A program made the position numbers and the translations under genes. The notes beneath the pieces are model-generated. The model was not told the origin of the DNA and ran no database searches. It worked only from the letters and a program-made list of their open reading frames with translations. From an uncultured Rikenella sp. (lineage in GTDB: Bacteria > Bacteroidota > Bacteroidia > Bacteroidales > Rikenellaceae), in contig NZ_CAJTMN010000005.1 in assembly GCF_910577125.1 (NCBI RefSeq), positions 1 to 52,285 of the forward strand: a stretch of DNA of 52,285 nucleotides, given 5' to 3'. Shown here piece after piece: positions 1-8,462 of the stretch (positions are counted from its first letter, which is position 1; the number at the start of each line of letters is the position of its first letter).

Positions 1-25
1 CATTTGTGAGTGCGACACGCACCGT

Positions 26-221
26 TTATTCCGAGAGGCAACGCAACTGAAGACCAGCCGCCCGGTATGCCGTGCTGCTTGGGTTGAACCACGTCGCGTA
101 AAAGTCCAAATACGAGCTCCGATAATGGTCTCCCGAATCGTAGACCGTGACCGACCAGTCGTAACCTCCGTTGCCAACGAGACCTGGCGCGCCCGAGGTG
201 TGGCTGCGGAAGCCCGGGGCG
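26..221 (-). repeat. Orphan C-terminal surface-domain cassette, copy 1
   Basis: Read on the minus strand, this encodes about 65 residues that begin GAPGFR, pass through a GGYDWS core and end GLQLRCLSE followed by a TAA stop. The pattern matches the C-terminal part of the FISUMP/major-paralogous, lectin-like domain found on Bacteroidota surface proteins (PGFR, Gly-rich, W-S, then R-G-[LF]-x-[LV]-R-C). There is no signal peptide, N-terminal domain or convincing start codon, so it is a fragment. After the stop comes a small palindrome, GTGCGTGTCGCAC (plus positions 10-22), which is shared with copy 2. Just before the cassette (plus 222-250) is a module (CGCCC/GGGCG) that recurs at about 42240-42262. 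The cassette ends about 90 bases from the rpsH promoter. Confidence 0.75.
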
Positions 222-309
222 CCCACAGGGCGTTTTATGGGCCGTGCCTGCCCGAATGGGAAAAATCGTTCGAAGTCGCTGTGAATTGCAAAGAAATCCT
301 TTCTAATAA

Positions 310-340
310 TTTGATTATAAAGGAATAGTTTGTAACTTTG
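310..340 (+). promoter_or_regulatory. Bacteroidota consensus promoter upstream of rpsH
   Basis: TTTG at 310-313, a 19-base spacer, then TAACTTTG at 333-340 is an exact match to the phylum's TTTG-N19-TANNTTTG promoter. Transcription should begin near 347, leaving a leader of about 90 bases before rpsH. That leader contains a perfect 6-bp hairpin (CTCTGC, GGAG loop, GCAGAG) at 365-380. This gives the distal spc genes their own promoter at the point where rpsN is missing. Confidence 0.8.
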
Positions 341-436
341 CCACTCTTTACGGGCGTTCATGCTCTCTGCGGAGGCAGAGGTGCGGCACGTAACGTATTG
401 ATAAACAACGAAAAAAAAACTTTTTATTTTTTAACC

Positions 437-835
437 ATGACAGATCCGATTGCAGATCTTCTGACTCGTATCAGAAACGCGGTGAAAGCCAACCACAAAG
501 TGGTTGAAGCTCCCGGCTCGAAAATCAAGCAAGAGATCGTACGCATCCTGCATGAACAGGGCTACATCCTCGCTTACAAATTCGGAAAAGACGAAAAAGG
601 CTTCTCGACCATCAAGATCGCCTTGAAGTACCATCCCGAAACCAAAACTCCGGCGATCAAAGCCTTGACGCGCGTCAGCCGGCCGGGATTGCGGCAGTAC
701 TCCAATGCGGCTGAAATGCCGAGGGTCATGAACGGCCTCGGAATCGCCATCGTCTCTACCTCCAAAGGGGTGATGACCGACAAACAGGCGCGGCGGGACA
801 ATGTGGGCGGCGAAGTGCTGTGCTACGTATATTAA
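437..835 (+). CDS. rpsH: 30S ribosomal protein S8
   Basis: This 132-residue protein starts MTDPIADLLTRIRNA, the universal N-terminus of S8, and ends in the typical GGEVLCYVY. S8 binds helix 21 of 16S rRNA and organises the central domain of the small subunit. It is also the usual translational repressor of the spc operon in E. coli. The ATG at 437 was chosen because the family's N-terminus begins there; in-frame sequence upstream is leader. It is the first gene of the visible operon. S14 (rpsN), which normally precedes it, is absent from the 436 bases upstream, which instead hold a surface-domain cassette and a consensus promoter. rplF follows 28 bases downstream. Confidence 0.97.
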   Translation: MTDPIADLLTRIRNAVKANHKVVEAPGSKIKQEIVRILHEQGYILAYKFGKDEKGFSTIKIALKYHPETKTPAIKALTRVSRPGLRQYSNAAEMPRVMNGLGIAIVSTSKGVMTDKQARRDNVGGEVLCYVY

Positions 836-863
836 TCTACACTCACAATCAAGACAATACGCA

Positions 864-1421
864 ATGTCAAGAATCGGAAAATTACCTGTAAACCTGCCTA
901 AAGGCGTTACCGTTACCGTGGGCGCCGATAATGTGGTCAGTGTGAAAGGCCCTCTCGGACAACTTTCCCAGAAAGTCGATCCGGACATCACCGTGAAGGT
1001 CGAGGGAGAACAAGTTCATGTGACGCGGCCGACCGATCAACCGCGCCATCGGTCGATGCACGGCCTCTACCGGGCCTTGATCGCCAATATGGTACACGGC
1101 GTCTCGACCGGATATGAAACCAAACAGGAGCTCATCGGCGTCGGTTTCAAAGCCGAAGTCAAAGGGCAGATCCTGGAACTGAGCTTGGGGTATTCGCACG
1201 ACATTCATATCATGCTCCCGGCTGAAGTGAAAGCCGAAGCTTTTGCGGAAAAGAAAGGGAACCCTATTCTGACCCTCAAGAGCGCGGACAAACAACTGCT
1301 CGGCCAGGTGGCAGCCAAGATCCGCTCGCTGCGCAAGCCGGAACCGTACAAGGGTAAAGGGATCAAGTTCGTGGGCGAACAACTGCGTCGTAAGGCAGGT
1401 AAGTCGGCTAACTCCAAATAA
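864..1421 (+). CDS. rplF: 50S ribosomal protein L6
   Basis: This 185-residue protein begins MSRIGKLPV and contains the C-terminal signature RKPEPYKGKGIKF, both diagnostic of L6. L6 has two similar alpha/beta domains and binds 23S rRNA near the sarcin-ricin loop and the factor-binding site. The start at 864 gives the standard N-terminus and length. It sits between rpsH and rplR with short spacers, in the conserved spc order. Confidence 0.97.
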   Translation: MSRIGKLPVNLPKGVTVTVGADNVVSVKGPLGQLSQKVDPDITVKVEGEQVHVTRPTDQPRHRSMHGLYRALIANMVHGVSTGYETKQELIGVGFKAEVKGQILELSLGYSHDIHIMLPAEVKAEAFAEKKGNPILTLKSADKQLLGQVAAKIRSLRKPEPYKGKGIKFVGEQLRRKAGKSANSK

Positions 1422-1434
1422 CAGCTAAGAAACA

Positions 1435-1797
1435 ATGGCACTCACTAAAATAGCAAGACGCGCACGGATCAAGATGCGCATTCGCAAAATCGTGAACGGG
1501 ACGGCCGAAACGCCCCGTCTGACGGTTTTTCGCAGTAACAAGCAAATATATGCTCAGGTGATCGACGACCGGGCCGGTAAGACACTGGCTGCCGCATCGT
1601 CGCTGGACAAAGACGTGGCTGCGGCGGCAAAAGGGATGAAAAAGACCGAAGTGGCGGCACTCGTGGGGAAAGCGGTGGCTGCTAAAGCCATTGCAGCGGG
1701 AATCTCCGGCGTCGCTTTCGACCGCAACGGATACCTCTACCACGGGCGTGTGAAACAACTCGCTGAAGCAGCGCGCGAAGGCGGCCTGAAATTCTAA
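1435..1797 (+). CDS. rplR: 50S ribosomal protein L18
   Basis: This 120-residue basic protein has the L18 pattern: an Arg/Lys-rich N-terminal tail, then RLTVFRSNKQIYAQVIDD and a C-terminal FDRNGYLYHGRVKQLAEAAREGG. L18 binds 5S rRNA and attaches it to the large subunit. Length and operon position (rplF-rplR-rpsE) are standard. Confidence 0.97.
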   Translation: MALTKIARRARIKMRIRKIVNGTAETPRLTVFRSNKQIYAQVIDDRAGKTLAAASSLDKDVAAAAKGMKKTEVAALVGKAVAAKAIAAGISGVAFDRNGYLYHGRVKQLAEAAREGGLKF

Positions 1798-1823
1798 CTC
1801 ACACAACACACCAACGGATTATT

Positions 1824-2342
1824 ATGTCAGTAAACAACATAAAAAAAGTACGCACCAGCGACATCGAACTCAAAGATCGGCTGGTAAGTATTCAGCGCGT
1901 GACGAAAGTGACCAAAGGGGGACGGACCTTCACCTTCTCCGCTATCGTCGTCGTGGGGAACGAGAACGGCATCGTGGGCTACGGCCTGGGGAAAGCTTCC
2001 GAAGTTACTGCCGCTATTGCGAAAGGCGTGGAAGACGCCAAGAAAAACCTCATCAAAGTGCCGATCCTCAAGGGAACCATCCCGCACGAACAGGTGGCCA
2101 AGTTCAGCGGCAGTCGCGTGCTGCTGCGTCCGGCATCTCCCGGTACCGGGGTGATCGCAGGGGGTGCAATGCGTGCCGTGCTCGAAAGCGTCGGCGTGAA
2201 GAACGTGCTCGCCAAGAGCAAAGGCTCTTCCAACCCGCATAACCTCGTTAAGGCGACCGTCACCGCACTGGCCGAATTGCGCGACCCGGTGACCATTGCC
2301 GAAACCCGCGGGATTTCACTCACCAAAGTATTCAACGGGTAG
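1824..2342 (+). CDS. rpsE: 30S ribosomal protein S5
   Basis: This 172-residue protein has the S5 double-stranded-RNA-binding domain (ELKDRLVSIQRVTKVTKGGR, then VGNENGIVGYGLGKA) in its first half. The conserved C-terminal half carries PASPGTGVIAGGAMRAVLE. S5 lies near the mRNA entry side of the decoding centre and affects accuracy. The following 89 bases before rpmD are GC-rich and hold no gene. Confidence 0.97.
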   Translation: MSVNNIKKVRTSDIELKDRLVSIQRVTKVTKGGRTFTFSAIVVVGNENGIVGYGLGKASEVTAAIAKGVEDAKKNLIKVPILKGTIPHEQVAKFSGSRVLLRPASPGTGVIAGGAMRAVLESVGVKNVLAKSKGSSNPHNLVKATVTALAELRDPVTIAETRGISLTKVFNG

Positions 2343-2431
2343 TTCTCGCATCGGGCGGTTTCGGCGGCCCGTGCTCGTGTCCGCCGATCCCCGGAGATAC
2401 CCCACACAACCAACAGTAACTATACAGCGAA

Positions 2432-2614
2432 ATGGCCATAGTTAAAATCACCCAGACCAAAAGCCGCATCGGTGCGACCAAAACGCAGCGTGCCAATTTG
2501 GACGCGCTCGGGCTGCGCAAGATCCGCCAGAGCGTCGAACACAACAAATGCCCCGAAATCATGGGCATGGTCGAGAAAGTGAAACATCTCGTCCACGTTG
2601 AAGAAGTTAAATAG
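2432..2614 (+). CDS. rpmD: 50S ribosomal protein L30
   Basis: This 60-residue protein has the L30 pattern: KITQTKSRIGATKTQRANLDALGLRKIRQSV. The family is small (about 60 residues) and non-universal. It contacts 23S rRNA and is encoded between S5 and L15 in bacteria that keep it, as here. Confidence 0.96.
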   Translation: MAIVKITQTKSRIGATKTQRANLDALGLRKIRQSVEHNKCPEIMGMVEKVKHLVHVEEVK

Positions 2615-2639
2615 ATTCCTTTAAACAGAGAGAAAGATC

Positions 2640-3086
2640 ATGAACCTCAGCAATATCAAACCCGCCAAAGGCTCTACGCACAGCGAAAAACGCATCGGAC
2701 GCGGACAAGGGTCGGGGTATGGCGGAACGTCGACCCGCGGGCACAAAGGCGCCCAGTCGCGTTCGGGTTACAAACACAAACGCGGTTTCCAGGGCGGTCA
2801 GATGCCGTTGCAGCGGCGCTTGCCGAAATTCGGGTTTACCAACATCAACAAAGTCGTTTTCAAGACCGTCAACCTCGGCGCGATCGAAGCCTTGGTGGCT
2901 AAGACGGGGGCGACTGCGATCGGACAGGCTGAACTCGTTGCGGCAGGTCTTGTATCGAAAAATGATGTGGTGAAAATTCTCGGTACCGGGACTTTGACCA
3001 AGAAAGTGGACGTGACGGCCAATGCCTTCTCGAAAACCGCCCAGGCCGCTATCGAGGCTCAGGGAGGAACGGCGACTAAGCTGTAA
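2640..3086 (+). CDS. rplO: 50S ribosomal protein L15
   Basis: This 148-residue protein starts MNLSNIKPAKGSTHSEKRIGRG and contains the Gly-rich extension GQGSGYGGTSTRGHKGAQSR typical of L15. That extension threads into the 23S rRNA core. The globular C-terminal domain follows. It lies directly upstream of secY, as in most bacteria. Confidence 0.97.
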   Translation: MNLSNIKPAKGSTHSEKRIGRGQGSGYGGTSTRGHKGAQSRSGYKHKRGFQGGQMPLQRRLPKFGFTNINKVVFKTVNLGAIEALVAKTGATAIGQAELVAAGLVSKNDVVKILGTGTLTKKVDVTANAFSKTAQAAIEAQGGTATKL

Positions 3087-3121
3087 ACGATTCATTTTCC
3101 ATTGCCTACCTTTTTCGGCTC

Positions 3122-4450
3122 ATGAAAAAATTAATAGACACCATTCGGAACATCTTCAAAATCGAGGAGCTGCGGAACCGCATCCTCTACACTTTGGGGT
3201 TGCTTCTGATTTATCGGTTGGGGAGTTTCGTCGTGCTGCCGGGGATCAACCCCGAAGCACTCTCCGGATCGGGACTCCAGAAACAGACCGCTGACGGGAT
3301 CTTAGGGCTGCTCGACATCTTCTCCGGGGGGGCTTTCTCGAATGCCTCGATTTTTGCCTTGGGGATTATGCCGTATATCTCCGCCTCGATCGTGATTCAG
3401 CTTCTGGGGATTGCGATTCCCTACTTCCAGAAGTTGCAGAAGGAAGGGGAGAGCGGACGGAGGAAGATCAATCAGTGGACCAGATATCTCACGATCGGGA
3501 TTCTGCTGATTCAGGCGCCGGCTTACCTGGCCAACCTGAACTACCAGCTGCTCCCTTCCGCATTTGTGCTGGGGCCGGGATCGTTCCTCTTCACCTTCAG
3601 CGCCACGATGGTTTTGATCGCAGGGACGATGTTCGTCATGTGGCTCGGCGAGAAGATCACCGACAAGGGGATCGGGAACGGGGTATCCTTGATCATTATG
3701 ATCGGGATTATCGCCAGACTCCCGCATGCGTTCCTTGCTGAGATGAACGCCCGGTTTACGACGGCAGGCGGGGGATTCGTCATGTTGATTGTCGAACTGG
3801 TGCTGCTGTTCCTCGTGTTTGCAGGGACGATCGCACTGGTGCAGGCGGTCAGGAAGATACCCGTGCAGTATGCTAAGCGGATCGTCGGGAATAAACAGTA
3901 CGGCGGCGTTCGGCAATACATTCCGCTCAAGATTAATGCTGCCGGGGTGATGCCGATCATCTTCGCACAGGCGATTATGATGCTCCCTCTGATCTTCACC
4001 AAATTCGAAGCTACGCAAGGCTTGGGGGCTGTTTTCGGTAATATCTACGGTTTTTGGTATAACCTCGTGTTCGGCCTCTTGGTGATGGCCTTCACCTACT
4101 TCTATACCGCCATTACCGTCAACACCAACCAGATGGCCGACGATATGAAGCGGAACGGAGGATTCATTCCGGGTATCAAACCGGGGAAGCAGACCGCGAG
4201 CTATTTGGACACCATTATGACGCGGATCACCTTGCCGGGCTCGATCTGCCTCGCGATCGTGGCGATCCTGCCGGTCTTCGCCCGGATGATCGGCGTCGAC
4301 GGACAGTTCGCTTTATTCTACGGGGGGACGTCGCTGCTGATCCTCGTGGGAGTGGTGCTGGATACCTTGCAGCAGATCGAATCGCACCTGCTCTTGAGAC
4401 ACTACGACGGTCTGATGAAGAGCGGGCGGATGAAAGGACGCTTGAACTAA
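3122..4450 (+). CDS. secY: Protein translocase subunit SecY
   Basis: This 442-residue polytopic membrane protein has about ten hydrophobic segments and recognisable SecY motifs, including GIMPYISASIVIQLL, ITDKGIGNGVSLIIM and the cytosolic loop VQYAKRIVG. SecY forms the protein-conducting channel of the inner membrane with SecE and SecG. The C-terminus (RHYDGLMKSGRMKGR) is normal. Downstream, 122 bases separate it from map. They contain only a weak CCGG-based hairpin followed by six T residues near 4526-4545, so read-through into map is likely. Confidence 0.98.
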   Translation: MKKLIDTIRNIFKIEELRNRILYTLGLLLIYRLGSFVVLPGINPEALSGSGLQKQTADGILGLLDIFSGGAFSNASIFALGIMPYISASIVIQLLGIAIPYFQKLQKEGESGRRKINQWTRYLTIGILLIQAPAYLANLNYQLLPSAFVLGPGSFLFTFSATMVLIAGTMFVMWLGEKITDKGIGNGVSLIIMIGIIARLPHAFLAEMNARFTTAGGGFVMLIVELVLLFLVFAGTIALVQAVRKIPVQYAKRIVGNKQYGGVRQYIPLKINAAGVMPIIFAQAIMMLPLIFTKFEATQGLGAVFGNIYGFWYNLVFGLLVMAFTYFYTAITVNTNQMADDMKRNGGFIPGIKPGKQTASYLDTIMTRITLPGSICLAIVAILPVFARMIGVDGQFALFYGGTSLLILVGVVLDTLQQIESHLLLRHYDGLMKSGRMKGRLN

Positions 4451-4572
4451 TCTCTCGGGGATGGGGGCGGATGGTCATCTATGATTATTCGCACCCTTGA
4501 TCCGAACCGAATCGTTCGAGCGACCGGTAGAACCGGATTTTTTAAGTAAAAAGGTTCTTCTATTATATATAA

Positions 4573-5358
4573 ATGATATACCTGAAAACCAAAGAGGAGA
4601 TCGAACTGCTGCGCCAGAGCAACCAGCTCGTCAGCCGTACATTAGCCCTCGTGGGGCGTAACATCCGTCCGGGAGTTACCACCCGGGAGCTGGACGCCTT
4701 GGCTGAGGAGTACATTCGCTCGCAGGGCGCGGTACCGAACTTCAAAGGTTACGGAGGATTTCCCGCAACGCTCTGCATGTCGGTCAACGAACAGATCGTG
4801 CACGGGATTCCGTCGGGTTATGCTTTGCAGGAAGGCGACATCCTGTCGGTAGACTGCGGCGCATTTATGAACGGTTTTCATGGCGACTCCGCCTACACAT
4901 TCGCCGTAGGAGGTATGGACAGCTTGGCGCCTCGTGTGCGCGAGCTGCTGGACGTCACCAAGGAAGCCCTTTATAGAGGTGTCGCGCAGGCGCATGTCGG
5001 AAATCGCATCGGCGATATTTCCCACGCCGTACAGGAATATGCCCAGGGACACGGAATGACCGTCGTACGCGAGATGGTCGGCCACGGACTCGGACGCCAC
5101 CTGCACGAGGAGCCGCAGGTTCCCAACTACGGGAAACGCGGCAGCGGGCCCCGGCTGAAAGCCGGGATGGTGATCTGCATCGAGCCCATGATCAACCTCG
5201 GCACCCGGAACGTCATCTTCGAACGGGACGGTTGGACTGTCAGAACCGCCGACCGGAAACCCTCTGCGCACTTCGAATTCGCCGTCGCGATTACGGAGCA
5301 GGGGCCGGATGTCCTCACCACCTTCGAGTATATCGAAAAAGGGCTGCCGATCGACTGA
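4573..5358 (+). CDS. map: Methionine aminopeptidase, type I
   Basis: This 261-residue pita-bread metallopeptidase removes initiator methionine from new proteins. The expected five metal ligands can be seen in order: Asp in SVDCGAF, Asp in GFHGDSAYTF, His in MVGHGLGRHLHEEPQ, Glu in CIEPMINLG and Glu in AITEQGPDVL. There is no N-terminal zinc-finger or SH3-binding extension, so it is the short bacterial form. The gene occupies the common position between secY and infA. Confidence 0.97.
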   Translation: MIYLKTKEEIELLRQSNQLVSRTLALVGRNIRPGVTTRELDALAEEYIRSQGAVPNFKGYGGFPATLCMSVNEQIVHGIPSGYALQEGDILSVDCGAFMNGFHGDSAYTFAVGGMDSLAPRVRELLDVTKEALYRGVAQAHVGNRIGDISHAVQEYAQGHGMTVVREMVGHGLGRHLHEEPQVPNYGKRGSGPRLKAGMVICIEPMINLGTRNVIFERDGWTVRTADRKPSAHFEFAVAITEQGPDVLTTFEYIEKGLPID

Positions 5359-5404
5359 GAGGCCGGCGGCTCGCCCACAGGCAATGCTTTAACCAATCAA
5401 CCGA

Positions 5405-5623
5405 ATGGCCAAACAAGCAGCGATCGAAAAGGACGGTACCATTATCGAAGCCCTGTCCAACGCCATGTTCCGCGTGGAGCTCGACAACGGTCACATAATC
5501 ACCGCCCACATCTCCGGAAAGATGAGGATGCACTACATCAAGATTCTCCCCGGGGATAAAGTAAAGGTCGAAATGTCCCCCTACGATTTGTCGAAAGGAC
5601 GCATTTCGTTCCGCTACAAGTAA
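5405..5623 (+). CDS. infA: Translation initiation factor IF-1
   Basis: This 72-residue S1/OB-fold protein contains FRVELDNGHIITAHISGKMRMHYIKILPGD and ends GRISFRYK, essentially the whole IF-1 consensus. IF-1 binds the A site of the 30S subunit during initiation with IF-2 and IF-3. It begins 46 bases after map. Confidence 0.98.
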   Translation: MAKQAAIEKDGTIIEALSNAMFRVELDNGHIITAHISGKMRMHYIKILPGDKVKVEMSPYDLSKGRISFRYK

Positions 5624-5679
5624 TTTTGCAGGCCGGCCCTCTCCGGGTCGGAACCACTGAAAGAAAACAACTCAAAACG

Positions 5680-5796
5680 ATGAAAGTCAGAGCATCCATC
5701 AAAAAACGCAGCGAAGACTGCAAAATCGTACGCCGCAAAGGGCGCGTGTACGTCATTTGCAAGAAAAACCCCAAACTCAAGATGCGTCAGGGGTGA
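5680..5796 (+). CDS. rpmJ: 50S ribosomal protein L36
   Basis: A 38-codon gene: MKVRASIKKRSEDCKIVRRK, then GRVYVICKKNPKLKMRQG and TGA. It is the full-length bacterial L36, between infA and rpsM as usual. The protein keeps only two cysteines (in SEDCK and VICKK) of the zinc-ribbon set, so it looks like a form that may not bind zinc. It is easily missed because of its size. Confidence 0.95.
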   Translation: MKVRASIKKRSEDCKIVRRKGRVYVICKKNPKLKMRQG

Positions 5797-5803
5797 TTGG
5801 CTA

Positions 5804-5845
5804 CTCCTTTCGGGACATCTCTCTATGTCGATGCCCCGAGGGGAG
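5804..5845 (+). promoter_or_regulatory. Structured leader between rpmJ and rpsM
   Basis: The 103-base spacer contains an imperfect stem. CTCC, CGGG and CATC on the left pair in order with GATG, CCCG and GGAG on the right, around a CTCTATGTC loop. In E. coli the S4 repressor acts on the leader directly upstream of rpsM. A structure at the same place here could have a similar role, but no pseudoknot was demonstrated and the assignment is inference. Confidence 0.3.
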
Positions 5846-5899
5846 AGCGAGTCGAAACTGAGTTTTAAAAATTTCTAAAGAAAAAGACAAAACACACAT

Positions 5900-6280
5900 A
5901 TGGCACGTATTGTCGGAGTCGATTTACCGAAAAACAAACGAGGCGTAATCGGTCTCACCTACATCTACGGCATCGGGCGAAGCACCGCCGCCGTTATTCT
6001 GGAGAAGGCCGGTATCGACCAGGATACCAAAGTGAAAGACTGGACAGACGAACAGGTCGGCGCCATCCGTAACGTGATTGCCAGCGAAGGGCTGCGCGTC
6101 GAAGGGGAACTGCGCTCGACCATCCAGCTCAATATCAAACGCCTGATGGACATCGGTTGCTACCGTGGGATCCGGCACCGTCTGGGGCTCCCCGTGCGCG
6201 GGCAGAGCACCAAAAACAATGCCCGCACCCGGAAAGGACGCAAGAAAACCGTTGCCAACAAGAAAAAGGCAACCAAGTAG
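5900..6280 (+). CDS. rpsM: 30S ribosomal protein S13
   Basis: This 126-residue protein starts MARIVGVDLPKNKRGVIGLTYIYGIG. It has the helix-two-turn-helix core and the conserved YRGIRHRLGLPVRGQSTKNN, then a basic tail rich in Lys. S13 sits in the head of the small subunit, where it contacts the P-site tRNA and forms an intersubunit bridge. It opens the alpha-operon part of the cluster. Confidence 0.97.
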   Translation: MARIVGVDLPKNKRGVIGLTYIYGIGRSTAAVILEKAGIDQDTKVKDWTDEQVGAIRNVIASEGLRVEGELRSTIQLNIKRLMDIGCYRGIRHRLGLPVRGQSTKNNARTRKGRKKTVANKKKATK

Positions 6281-6319
6281 TTAATCGGTTATCCTAACTC
6301 CAATTAGGCAGAGAAAATT

Positions 6320-6706
6320 ATGGCAAAGAAAACATCAGTCAAAAAGAAAGTCGTGAAGGTCGATGCCCTCGGTCAGGCACACATCCACTCGACATTCAAT
6401 AACGTCATCATCACCCTCACCAACGGCGAAGGACAGGTTATCAGCTGGAGCTCCGCCGGGAAGATGGGCTTCCGGGGCTCGAAGAAAAACACCCCGTATG
6501 CCGCGCAGACCGCAGCGCAGGATTGCGCCAAGGTCGCCTATGACCTCGGGCTGCGCAAAGTGAAAGTGTATGTCAAAGGGCCCGGCTCGGGACGCGAATC
6601 CGCCATCCGGACCATCAACGGAGCCGGGATCGAAGTGATCGAAATCATCGACGTCACCCCGCTGCCTCATAACGGTTGCCGTCCGCCGGCACGTCGTCGT
6701 GTCTGA
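6320..6706 (+). CDS. rpsK: 30S ribosomal protein S11
   Basis: This 128-residue protein has the S11 core (AHIHSTFNNVIITLTNGEG, SSAGKMGFRGSKKNTPYAAQ) and ends with the near-invariant DVTPLPHNGCRPPARRRV. S11 forms part of the platform lining the mRNA exit path. The 120-base spacer before rpsD contains an inverted repeat (GATCTTCGG at 6705-6713, CCGGAAGATC at 6757-6766) enclosing 43 bases. It could be structured but has no assigned role. Confidence 0.97.
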   Translation: MAKKTSVKKKVVKVDALGQAHIHSTFNNVIITLTNGEGQVISWSSAGKMGFRGSKKNTPYAAQTAAQDCAKVAYDLGLRKVKVYVKGPGSGRESAIRTINGAGIEVIEIIDVTPLPHNGCRPPARRRV

Positions 6707-6826
6707 TCTTCGGTTGTCGTCGCAGACCTGTGCTTCACAGCGATGCCCGTAAAACACCGGAAGATCGCATAAAGCGGATCATTTTACCATACCTTTCCAA
6801 CAAAGACAAAAAAGTAAAAACACAAA

Positions 6827-7435
6827 ATGGCACGTTATACAGGACCCAGAACCAAAATCGCCCGTAAATTCGGCGAACCTATTTTCGGCTCCGACTCTTC
6901 GTTCGAGAAGAAAAACTATCCCCCGGGACAGCACGGCCTTAACCGGCGGCGGAAGAAAGTTTCCGAATACGGCGTACAGCTCAAGGAAAAACAGAAGGTA
7001 AAGGCACTCTACGGGATGCTCGAAAAGCAGTTCCGGCGCACCTTCGAAGCAGCGGAACGGGCCGGCGGCGTGACCGGTGAAGTGCTGCTCCAGCTCCTCG
7101 AATCGAGACTGGATAATGTCGTTTACCGGATGGGGATCGCACCGACGCGCGCCGCAGCGCGGCAACTGGTGTCGCACCGGCATATCACCGTGGACGGAAA
7201 TGTGGTGAACATCCCGTCGTACCAGCTGAAACCCGGCCAGATCGTTGCCGTTCGGGAAAAATCCAAAGCACTGGAAGTGATCCAGAACGCTCTGGGTTCG
7301 AACCAGCGCAGCCGCTTCTCGTGGCTCGAATGGGACGCCGCGTCGATGTCCGGCAAATTCATGCAGAAACCCGAACGCGCCGAAATTCCCGAAAACATCA
7401 ACGAACAGTTGATCGTCGAACTCTACTCTAAATAG
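6827..7435 (+). CDS. rpsD: 30S ribosomal protein S4
   Basis: This 202-residue protein has the S4 N-terminal domain without zinc-binding cysteines (a C-minus form). The S4 RNA-binding domain follows (residues about 90-150: LESRLDNVVYRMGIAPTRAAARQLVSHRHITVDG). S4 nucleates 16S rRNA folding and in many bacteria represses the alpha operon. Order and length are normal for the phylum. Confidence 0.97.
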   Translation: MARYTGPRTKIARKFGEPIFGSDSSFEKKNYPPGQHGLNRRRKKVSEYGVQLKEKQKVKALYGMLEKQFRRTFEAAERAGGVTGEVLLQLLESRLDNVVYRMGIAPTRAAARQLVSHRHITVDGNVVNIPSYQLKPGQIVAVREKSKALEVIQNALGSNQRSRFSWLEWDAASMSGKFMQKPERAEIPENINEQLIVELYSK

Positions 7436-7461
7436 TAATTAATCGAGGAGTACACACAACT

Positions 7462-8454
7462 ATGGCTATATTAGCATTCCAGAAGCCCGACAAGGTGATC
7501 ATGCTCGACTCCACGGCCTCGTTCGGACGGTTCGAATTCCGTCCCCTGGAGCCGGGATACGGCATCACCGTGGGCAATGCACTCCGTCGAATACTCCTGT
7601 CGTCGCTCGAAGGTTACGCCTTTACCACCGTACGGATACCCGGCGTAGATCACGAGTTTGCTTCCATCCCCGGAGTGATGGAAGAGATGATAGAAATCAT
7701 TCTGAACCTCAAACAGGTACGCCTTGTGCGGACCGTCGAGAACGTCGAATCGGAAAAAGTGGTGGTGAACGTGGCCGGAGTGACCGAACTTACTGCAGGC
7801 TACCTCTCCAACTTCATGACCGGCTTCAAAGTGCTCAATCCGGACTTGCTGATTTGCCGCCTCGAACCCGACGTGAAGTTCCAGATCGAACTCACCATCG
7901 GCAAAGGCCGCGGGTATGTGCCGGCCGAAGAGAACCGGCCCGCCGATGCCCCGTTCGGACTCCTTCCGATCGACTCGATCCACACGCCGATCAAGAACGT
8001 GAAGTACGCGGTCGAAAACTACCGCGTCGAACAGAAGACCGACTACGAAAAACTCACCATCGAGATTACCACCGACGGATCCATCCATCCCAAGGAGGCA
8101 CTCAAGGAGGCGGCCAAGATTCTGATCTTCCACTTCATGCTCTTCTCCGACGAAAAGATCACCCTCGAGACCGAAGAGAAGGCGACCACCGAAGAGTTCG
8201 ACGAAGATATCCTCCACATGCGGCAACTGCTCAAGACCAAGCTGACGGAACAGGATCTGTCGGTGCGGGCCCTGAACTGCCTGAAAGCCGCAGAGGTGGA
8301 GACCTTGGGGGAACTCGTGCGTTTCCAGCGCAGCGACCTCTTGAAATTCAGAAACTTCGGGAAGAAATCCTTGTCCGAACTCGACGAACTCCTCGCCAAC
8401 CTGAACCTCCACTTCGGGATGGACGTCGCTAAGTACAAACTTGACAAAGACTAA
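7462..8454 (+). CDS. rpoA: DNA-directed RNA polymerase subunit alpha
   Basis: This 330-residue subunit has the N-terminal dimerisation domain (FRPLEPGYGITVGNALRRIL near residues 26-45). The C-terminal domain covers residues about 265-315 (DLSVRALNCLKAAEVETLGE and FRNFGKKSLSELDELL). Alpha nucleates polymerase assembly, and its C-terminal domain contacts UP elements and activators. It lies between rpsD and rplQ as usual. Confidence 0.98.
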   Translation: MAILAFQKPDKVIMLDSTASFGRFEFRPLEPGYGITVGNALRRILLSSLEGYAFTTVRIPGVDHEFASIPGVMEEMIEIILNLKQVRLVRTVENVESEKVVVNVAGVTELTAGYLSNFMTGFKVLNPDLLICRLEPDVKFQIELTIGKGRGYVPAEENRPADAPFGLLPIDSIHTPIKNVKYAVENYRVEQKTDYEKLTIEITTDGSIHPKEALKEAAKILIFHFMLFSDEKITLETEEKATTEEFDEDILHMRQLLKTKLTEQDLSVRALNCLKAAEVETLGELVRFQRSDLLKFRNFGKKSLSELDELLANLNLHFGMDVAKYKLDKD

Positions 8455-8462
8455 ACACAACC

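Noticed and set aside
4526..4545. Terminator between secY and map
   Set aside because: The stem is only four base pairs (CCGG/CCGG). A T-run follows, but the structure is too weak to call, and operon continuity is more likely.
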